The notes beneath the pieces were generated by a model that was not told where the DNA came from, made no database searches, and worked only from the letters and a program-made list of their open reading frames with translations. A DNA stretch of 64,000 bases from Phycisphaerales bacterium (GTDB taxonomy: Bacteria; Planctomycetota; Phycisphaerae; Phycisphaerales; SM1A02). Made by a program: the position numbers and the translations under genes. Shown here piece after piece: positions 58,305 through 64,000 of this stretch; the first letter of the stretch is position 1; each line of letters opens with the position of its first letter. The stretch is taken from NCBI GenBank assembly GCA_009691915.1, contig SIAD01000003.1, positions 122,736-186,735 of the forward strand, given 5' to 3'.

Positions 58305-58312
58305 CTTGAGTT

Positions 58313-61279
58313 ATGGAAACAGCACTCCTCATCGCAAACTCGGGTGTCCAGTACATCCGAATTCCAAACGCATTCACTTCAAAAGTTGCTTCTGACTTTA
58401 AGAAGCGATACGAGGCCGACCCAAGCACTCACGCCCACACAGAGTTGACGGGTGAGGAAGATGATGAGATTGCTGCGGGCCTGAGGTCGAAGTGCAAAAA
58501 CGCCAACGAGATTTTGGGTGGCAAGTCATTGCTCCGAAGGAGTCGGCTGTGGAGTGACGAAGACCTGCTTCCGCTTCCGATGGAGGGCGGCAGACTTTGG
58601 TGTGCCGTTGGGATCAAGCAAAGCCGAGACAGCTTGCCAGATCCAACGATGCAGTCCTATGACGTTGTCTTTGCTGTCGATACTGATTTTGTACTTGATG
58701 AGGGGGCTGAACATCAGGATGGCATCGAAAAGGTGAGTCTGAATAGAAATTTGAAAATCTCCTCTTCGAGCCCCGATTTTTGGCACCATCCGCTATTGCT
58801 CCGCCTCTACGAACAGGTGGTGGCGGACGTCGGGGGTTGTAGCGTGGCAGGGGTAGAAGCTGAACTGTTTACGCTGTGCAAGTTTCTGGAGTCGCTGCAA
58901 TCACCGCCGCAAGCCCAGCCTCCTATCCCACCGTTCCTTCCAACGATTAAGGTCGCTAGCCACGTCAAGGAACAGGATTGTCGACCCGTAGACCTTGTGA
59001 TCGATCTTGGCAATAGCAGAACTTGCGCCGTATTGATCGAGCCGTCTGGGGATGGTCCCGCCAACCAGTGGCGACTGAAGTTTGTCCCGAAAGACCGTCC
59101 GTTCACCGATGAGTCCATGCCTTGCCCTAGCGAATTGGCATTTGTGGCGCACACATTTTTCCCATTTGCGCGCAAGGACGTCGCAGGCAGAGACCTATCT
59201 ACATTTCGATTACTTTCACCGATTGCCTTCGGTCAAGCGGCGCGGGACGAGTTGAAGATGAGTTCGAAGGGGATTGATCGGCGAGGGATGTCCAGCCCCA
59301 AGAGGTATGTGTGGGATTCTGCGCCGAGGGCGCTACCGTGGATTTACTCCAGAACTGATATCGAAAACCCGGAGTCGGTGACATCGGTCGCTCTGGCACA
59401 CATCGACAAGAAGTCGCCTGAAAAACAGCCCAACATCGGTGGTGGCGAGTTTGAACTTGTGCCAGATCATCCCCGAAGTGCAGGAATCATTTTGGTCATT
59501 CTCGAACTGCTCGAGCAGGCATACCGTGAAGCGAATTCGCTCGAGTATCGCGATCGATATGCACACTACCAAACGCGGAGGCGAATCTCCAGCGTTGTGA
59601 TCATGAACCCGTCGAGCATGGCTTCTGCCGAGATTGGACGACTCAATCAACTCGTGAAGCGGGGACTTGACATTTGGCGTGACTACCGGGCAAATCCAGT
59701 CGAGTTTTTCAAGGGGAAAGGTCGCGTGATCCCGTGTGATGACCGCGACAGCGCGCCGCCGCAATTCGAGAATCCATGCGATGAGGGTATGTCAATTCAG
59801 GCATGTTTCGTGTATTCCGAGTGCTCACGACTCTTCGGCCGGAGAGCGGCGGTGATGACGGATCTGCTTGGACGCCCTCGCCCAAAGCGTCACGCGGACG
59901 GGCAGGAACTGCCAGCGGGAAGTCACCCATCGATGCGAGTCGCATCTCTCGACATCGGAGGTGGCACGATCGACCTGAGCATTGCTGACTATCGTGCTGC
60001 AGCGAATGGCGCACATGATGCTGGAGTTGCCAACGAGTTTCATATTGAACAACTGTTCCAAGACGGATTCCCCTCGGCAGGGGATGACTTGGTGAAACAC
60101 ATTCTCGAGTCGATTGTGTTTCCCTGCTTGTTTGAACAGACTGTCACGAACGAAGGCACGCGAGAAGCGGCGCTCCTCACGTGGAACCGAGCGATGAGCG
60201 AATCCGTCAACGACCCTCAGTTGATAGGTTTGCGAAAATGGCTCGTCGATGGCGTCTGGATTCCGATGTGCCACGCCATCCTGAACCACTTTGAGTCTGA
60301 CTCAGCGCGGAGTTTTGAAAAAACCGCCGCGGAAGTATTTAGTGATTCGTTGGGATCGCCCAACTACTTGGACGAGCTCGATGCGTTTCTTCGGCAGCCG
60401 AGTGGGAAGTTGCGACAGTTGAAGGTCGTCGTGAGCCCCGAGCAACTTAAGGACGCCGTCACGAGGTGTTGGGGGGAAACCCTAAAATTGGCTTGTCAGG
60501 TCATGGGCGAGTTCAAGTGCGACCTCCTCGTCGTTGGTGGGCGGTCTGCAACAATGCCATCCCTCAAGTCCATTCTCGAGTTGTATGCGCCAGTCTCGCC
60601 CGACCGCATCCGATGCCTCAGCGAGTTGGAAGTGGATCGTTGGTATCCATTCGGGGAGAATGGTCGCGTCAAGGATGCCAAGACCGCCGCAGTTGTCGGC
60701 TGCGGCATTTTCTACAAGGCCCTGAGCGCGCAGTTGGATTTTCACTTTGTTCAGAGCGGTGGCGTGAATCCAGTGGAGCAATTTGTCGGATTGTTGAACG
60801 AGAGCGAGCATCCGATGAAGCTCGAAGCCGACTTGTTCGCGAATCAGCCAGGCGGTGATAGTGAATCTCAACTCAGTCGGGCGGTGACATCTCGCGGCGC
60901 ACCGCAGTGGATTGGCGTGCGGCGTGTGCGCAATGAACGAGCTCCAAGCAGGCCGATCTACCGAGTGAGCCGTACCGAAAAGTTGGAAAGCCATGCTGTC
61001 AGATTCCCAACACCGAATCCTGGCGAGATTCAGTTCAGAATTCGCAGAGAGAGTCCCGCCGCAGAGGCAGGAGTCGTCAAAGCACGTCACAGCGATCGTG
61101 TTCAAGCGGATGTGGAGATTACGAGCGGCGCACTGATGTATAGGTCTGGTCCAAACAAGCCTGAGCAGGAGTGGACCGAACCTCCGCTAGCAGTGAAGTT
61201 GCAAACAGTTATTGAAGGAACCTATTGGCTCGATAACGGCCAGTTCGCCCATTTGCGTGGAAGAATTGAGGTGGATTGA
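58313..61279 (+). CDS. SrfB-family actin/Hsp70-like ATPase
   Basis: 988 aa, the usual SrfB length. The N-terminal LLIANSGVQYIRI corresponds to the start of Salmonella SrfB. Two ASKHA nucleotide-binding signatures are visible: phosphate-1 DLVIDLGNSRTCAVLIE (about 227-243) and phosphate-2 RVASLDIGGGTIDLSIADY (about 543-561). An adenosine-site-like LLVVGGRSATMPSLKSIL lies near 738-755. It should bind ATP and change shape like Hsp70, actin or FtsA. SrfABC proteins were named as virulence factors in Salmonella; the molecular role is unsettled. Codon use is AT-richer than the backbone. The stop overlaps the next ATG (TGATG), so it is co-translated with the unknown gene. Confidence 0.87.
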   Translation: METALLIANSGVQYIRIPNAFTSKVASDFKKRYEADPSTHAHTELTGEEDDEIAAGLRSKCKNANEILGGKSLLRRSRLWSDEDLLPLPMEGGRLWCAVGIKQSRDSLPDPTMQSYDVVFAVDTDFVLDEGAEHQDGIEKVSLNRNLKISSSSPDFWHHPLLLRLYEQVVADVGGCSVAGVEAELFTLCKFLESLQSPPQAQPPIPPFLPTIKVASHVKEQDCRPVDLVIDLGNSRTCAVLIEPSGDGPANQWRLKFVPKDRPFTDESMPCPSELAFVAHTFFPFARKDVAGRDLSTFRLLSPIAFGQAARDELKMSSKGIDRRGMSSPKRYVWDSAPRALPWIYSRTDIENPESVTSVALAHIDKKSPEKQPNIGGGEFELVPDHPRSAGIILVILELLEQAYREANSLEYRDRYAHYQTRRRISSVVIMNPSSMASAEIGRLNQLVKRGLDIWRDYRANPVEFFKGKGRVIPCDDRDSAPPQFENPCDEGMSIQACFVYSECSRLFGRRAAVMTDLLGRPRPKRHADGQELPAGSHPSMRVASLDIGGGTIDLSIADYRAAANGAHDAGVANEFHIEQLFQDGFPSAGDDLVKHILESIVFPCLFEQTVTNEGTREAALLTWNRAMSESVNDPQLIGLRKWLVDGVWIPMCHAILNHFESDSARSFEKTAAEVFSDSLGSPNYLDELDAFLRQPSGKLRQLKVVVSPEQLKDAVTRCWGETLKLACQVMGEFKCDLLVVGGRSATMPSLKSILELYAPVSPDRIRCLSELEVDRWYPFGENGRVKDAKTAAVVGCGIFYKALSAQLDFHFVQSGGVNPVEQFVGLLNESEHPMKLEADLFANQPGGDSESQLSRAVTSRGAPQWIGVRRVRNERAPSRPIYRVSRTEKLESHAVRFPTPNPGEIQFRIRRESPAAEAGVVKARHSDRVQADVEITSGALMYRSGPNKPEQEWTEPPLAVKLQTVIEGTYWLDNGQFAHLRGRIEVD

Positions 61280-61917
61280 TGCAGCCGAGTCAAGCAGAGT
61301 GCAGAGTTGTGTACAGCGATTGGCTCGCGTTGATGAAACGCCCCGCGGGCGAGCCTCAACGCAAGCCACCACCCGTGGAGCCTCCAAGTGCCTTGATCGA
61401 TAATGCACGCACGAATGAATGGAACTCATTCTTGGCACTGGCCGAAAAAGTCGGCTGTGGAGAGGACTTTAGAAACGCACTCAAGAGCGAATCGAAAGAC
61501 TATAAGTTCCTGACAAGTGACCGCCGTGATCAACTGTTGAATTTTCTCTGCGCGATTCAGATCGTGCAGAATCAACGCTCGCCTACGTGTCCAATGAAAC
61601 TCTTCAAACACCAAGATGCGGCGATTGAGGGAGCTCGGCAGTTTGGGGAACTCGCGTTCAAGATCTCGTACGGTTCGCCGGAAGTGGGTGCAACAAACCT
61701 GACCAAATGGGCGGCAGATTTGGTCAATCGCAGCCTTGGGGAAGCCCATATGTTCGAAGTGAAGGACCTAGGAACGTCGAAGCGAAAGTGGAACGGTTCG
61801 TTGGACCACCCGACTGGGCCGGCGTGCCAGAACTCACTTGTTCGCCCCACTTCATTTGAGATCAAGAACAAGGAGTCGGACACGGTGATTCGGAAGGCAA
61901 AGTGCGAGTACTGCTAG
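61279..61917 (+). CDS. Hypothetical protein of the SrfB-like locus
   Basis: 212 aa from ATG 61279, overlapping the SrfB-family stop as TGATG. N-terminal 40 residues are Pro-rich and basic (GEPQRKPPPVEPPSA). A helical middle follows (NEWNSFLALAEKVGCGEDFR; DQLLNFLCAIQIVQNQ) and a C-terminal part with KWNGSLDHPTGPACQNSLVR. No membrane segment or known motif. Length rules out a full SrfC (about 700 aa). By position it is a small subunit or adaptor of the locus. Confidence 0.7.
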   Translation: MQPSQAECRVVYSDWLALMKRPAGEPQRKPPPVEPPSALIDNARTNEWNSFLALAEKVGCGEDFRNALKSESKDYKFLTSDRRDQLLNFLCAIQIVQNQRSPTCPMKLFKHQDAAIEGARQFGELAFKISYGSPEVGATNLTKWAADLVNRSLGEAHMFEVKDLGTSKRKWNGSLDHPTGPACQNSLVRPTSFEIKNKESDTVIRKAKCEYC

Positions 61918-61931
61918 GTCGGTGAGTCACC

Positions 61932-64000
61932 ATGCTCCATAGAGAACTCGATCAAACAGAAGGTTTCATCATGACCGATGAGCGACCGCTCATCGAGTGT
62001 TTTAGTGCGCTGCCGCTCTGCCTGCGAAACATTTTGGCGCGGCCGATTCGGTTGTACTCCCATCCAACGCTCGCAGCCCACGTGGATTGGCAGATTTCAG
62101 ATGATTGCGATTGCCTCGATGCAGGCTCAGCAGAATGGCCATCACCCGCGAACGATTTTGAGTCGGTCTTCGTTCAAGTTCGGAACATCATCGAGGATAT
62201 CGATCGCCATGTGACACGTGGCGGAAAGGGCTTGCCATCTCAACACAGCGAACAGTTCCCTGGCTTGCGGGGAATGACGCTCAATGATGCGAAGTTCCGT
62301 CAAAATGTCGCGGAACTCGCCATTCGAGCGTTGCGCGCGGGGATCGAGTTTGGATTGCTCCGAAAGGCCAACCTCGGTACTGGCGCGGTGTTCGTCGATT
62401 GGGGAATTCTGCCGTTGAACTCTGGTGCGGAGGGTCTGCGTGCGCTTCGCCCACCAATTGGGATTTGCAATGTCCAAGAGTCGCCGACAAACGAGTCCCC
62501 GTCGGGTCCTGTTGTTCCAATGGGCACCCAGAGCCGCAGCGCCGAAAGGGAGGCAGAGAACGATCCGATCGACACGCGAGTCCATCCCGCTCCGAAACCT
62601 GCAGGTACTTCGCACTTTGAGGAGCAGATCCAAGAGCTCACATCCAGATTGGGCCAGGCCGAGACGGGGACCGAGGTTCACCTCATTCTCGACCAATTGC
62701 AACGACTCGAGGGACGAGTTCCAGATGAACTTCGGATCAAGATTGAGGGGGTTCGATCCAAGCATCAATGCCGCGTGAACTTCTATGAGTTGATGGATCG
62801 CGCTGGGCACTCCAGCAGCGAGCGTGCTCAAGGCGCGTTTGTAGAACAAGCTCGAACCCTTGCGGTTACCGATTCTGAGAAGCGCCTCGTTCACGAGTGG
62901 TGTGAGCAGTATGAGTTTGCCAAATCTGAAAGGGAGCCAGAAACTCCAGACGCTGTTGGCGAGGAGTTAGACCTCGTGGAGGCGGATCTTGAACGCATGG
63001 AGCGTGATCCAGAGGGCGCTCGTGTCGTGATTCTGCCAGAACAAGTCGCGAGGCTCCGTCAGCGTGTTCGCGTGATTGCCACGGACGGCTTGAACACCTC
63101 AGATTTTGTGAAGCGCATCCAGTTGCTGGAAGCGCGAATTGCTGAGCTTGAAGGCAGAACGGTTGTGACCGCCGGCGCCGGTCCGGGCGGCCATCGCTAT
63201 GAAGTGGAGCGCGGGGCATTGGGGCAGTCGGGATTTCTTGGGGGGCGTGGATTTGGCGTGGGTTGCCTTCACCCCTGGAGTCTGTTCCTGCTCTTGATGG
63301 CACTCATCATGCTCTTGTTGGTGCTGGGATTGGTTCATAGTTGTGGTATGCCATGCGTACCGATCCCGACCGCCGGTTCCGGGACAGGTTTGGGGTCGGC
63401 TACTACACCAATATCGGGTTCAAGTTCCGTCCCCAGTCAGCCATCAGGCGCGAGTTCTACTCCCGTTAAGCCTACAGAGATTCCTACGACACCCCGTTCA
63501 TCCGATGGCGGCACGGGTGGCGGTAGCTCAAGCGCGCAACCGCCTATTCACGTTCCACCTATCGAAGTCGACCCACCGAACTCAGCGCCCGGCGGTGCCG
63601 ACAGCGATGGAACCCCCCCTGAGCCGAGCAGTGGTAGCGGCAGTGGTGCCGGGAGCGACCCACCGAACTCAGCGCCCGGCGGTGCCGACGGCGATGGAAC
63701 CCCCCCTGAGCCGAGCAGCGGTAGCGGCAGTGGTGCCGGGAGCGACCCACCGAACTCAGCGCCCAGCGGTGCCGACGGCGATGGAACCCCCCCTGAACCA
63801 CCTCCACCGCCACCGCCACCTCCACCGCCACCGCCACCTCCACCTCCACCGCCACCTCCACCGCCACCTCCACCTCCACCTCCACCGCCACCTCCACCGC
63901 CACCTCCACCTCCACCGCCACCGCCACCTCCACCCGCAACCTTTCTAGGGTTGTCCCTTGATGGCAAGTCAGTTGTGTACTTGCTTGACGCTTCTTCGAG
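61932..64000 (+). CDS. SrfA-like membrane protein with poly-Pro linker and start of a vWA domain (cut by window end)
   Basis: 689 codons in the window, no stop. N-terminal cytoplasmic domain (about 14-175, with FGLLRKANLGTGAVFVDWGI), helical, coiled-coil-like region (about 235-340; QIQELTSRLGQAETGTEVHL), one membrane helix (about 450-472; LFLLLMALIMLLLVLGLVHS) and a Ser/Pro/Thr-rich external region. Three 29-aa repeats follow (from 547), then 46 consecutive prolines (623-668). The end, LSLDGKSVVYLLDASS, is how a von Willebrand A domain begins before its metal site (D-x-S-x-S). ATG 61932 has GGTGAG upstream; ATG 61971 has AGAAGG and is equally possible. SrfA family proteins also have a central helix and Pro-rich linker, hence the suggestion. 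It is 14 bp after the previous gene. Confidence 0.72.
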   Translation, partial: MLHRELDQTEGFIMTDERPLIECFSALPLCLRNILARPIRLYSHPTLAAHVDWQISDDCDCLDAGSAEWPSPANDFESVFVQVRNIIEDIDRHVTRGGKGLPSQHSEQFPGLRGMTLNDAKFRQNVAELAIRALRAGIEFGLLRKANLGTGAVFVDWGILPLNSGAEGLRALRPPIGICNVQESPTNESPSGPVVPMGTQSRSAEREAENDPIDTRVHPAPKPAGTSHFEEQIQELTSRLGQAETGTEVHLILDQLQRLEGRVPDELRIKIEGVRSKHQCRVNFYELMDRAGHSSSERAQGAFVEQARTLAVTDSEKRLVHEWCEQYEFAKSEREPETPDAVGEELDLVEADLERMERDPEGARVVILPEQVARLRQRVRVIATDGLNTSDFVKRIQLLEARIAELEGRTVVTAGAGPGGHRYEVERGALGQSGFLGGRGFGVGCLHPWSLFLLLMALIMLLLVLGLVHSCGMPCVPIPTAGSGTGLGSATTPISGSSSVPSQPSGASSTPVKPTEIPTTPRSSDGGTGGGSSSAQPPIHVPPIEVDPPNSAPGGADSDGTPPEPSSGSGSGAGSDPPNSAPGGADGDGTPPEPSSGSGSGAGSDPPNSAPSGADGDGTPPEPPPPPPPPPPPPPPPPPPPPPPPPPPPPPPPPPPPPPPPPPPPPPPATFLGLSLDGKSVVYLLDASS
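63570..63799 (+). repeat. 87-bp tandem repeat, 2.6 copies, in the vWA-type gene
   Basis: Copies begin at 63570, 63657 and 63744 with GACCCACCGAACTCAGCGCC; the third stops at about 56 bp where the proline run begins. Copies differ by only a few bases and keep frame (29 aa: DPPNSAPGGAD, then SDGTPPEPSSGSGSGAGS). Recent duplication; length likely variable among strains. Confidence 0.9.
63798..63935 (+). repeat. CCN microsatellite encoding 46 consecutive prolines
   Basis: Codons CCA, CCT, CCG and one final CCC, without interruption, over 138 bp. The mixture of synonymous codons shows that the run is maintained at protein level and is not just a simple-sequence artefact. Confidence 0.95.

Noticed and set aside
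63343..63967. Long His/Arg-rich and poly-Gly reading frames on both strands near the end
   Set aside because: They are other-frame readings of the CCN repeat and 87-bp repeat in the vWA-type gene; no start signals or domains.

Overview
The window is a piece of a GC-rich bacterial chromosome with an outer membrane. The gene repertoire points to a planctomycete of the Phycisphaerae type: an OprB porin, a secretin, a Hanks-type kinase with a PEGA domain, squalene-cyclase-like repeat proteins, DUF4139 and DUF3179 proteins, and a split PilMNO/pseudopilin locus. This assignment is inferred from gene content; no rRNA is present. Genes are tightly packed, with many ATGA or GTGA overlaps inside operons. 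Many first genes of transcription units have a TANNNT box ending exactly 6 nt before the start codon and no Shine-Dalgarno sequence, so leaderless transcription looks common here.

Layout. 1-3.3 kb: haem O/haem A synthesis (ctaB, divergent ctaA) with a DUF3179 protein. 3.3-9.3 kb: a cyclase-repeat exported protein, an OprB porin, a propeller-like secreted protein, a small membrane protein and a Ser/Thr kinase. 9.4-22.6 kb: a type IV pilus/type II secretion-like machine in two divergent operons. Leftward are the major pilin, PilM, PilN, PilO, a PilP/GspB-like protein, PilB and PilC. Rightward are four minor pseudopilins, the secretin and a TPR lipoprotein. 22.7-30.4 kb: a SYLF lipoprotein and an alpha-glucan block (MalK-like ATPase, GH13 amylase, MalQ, GlgP). 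30.4-36.6 kb: a cysteine-less thioredoxin-fold protein, ChaA antiporter, adenine deaminase, two small envelope or hypothetical genes, tRNA-Arg(UCU) and a chagasin-like lipoprotein. 36.6-45.7 kb: cell-surface glycosylation (two PMT/ArnT-like transferases, one fused to GtrA, and a GT9), with a DUF4139 protein and a BNR-repeat protein. 45.7-54.8 kb: an MFS transporter, a lone SulP-type STAS fragment, aldehyde dehydrogenase, chorismate mutase/prephenate dehydratase, an EF-G paralogue and several hypotheticals.

54.9-64 kb differs from the rest. It starts with a DUF4143 ATPase and an ORF resembling the tail of planctomycete integrases, next to a 10-bp-periodic repeat. It becomes visibly more AT-rich and holds a compact gene set: an FGE-sulfatase-family protein with the catalytic CxxxxC pair intact; a SrfB-family actin/Hsp70-like ATPase; a 212-aa unknown protein; and a membrane protein with coiled-coil-like regions, 87-bp repeats, 46 consecutive prolines and what looks like the start of a von Willebrand A domain cut by the window edge. 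This set is the best candidate for an undescribed system. I suggest a membrane-anchored SrfAB-like complex on a genomic island.
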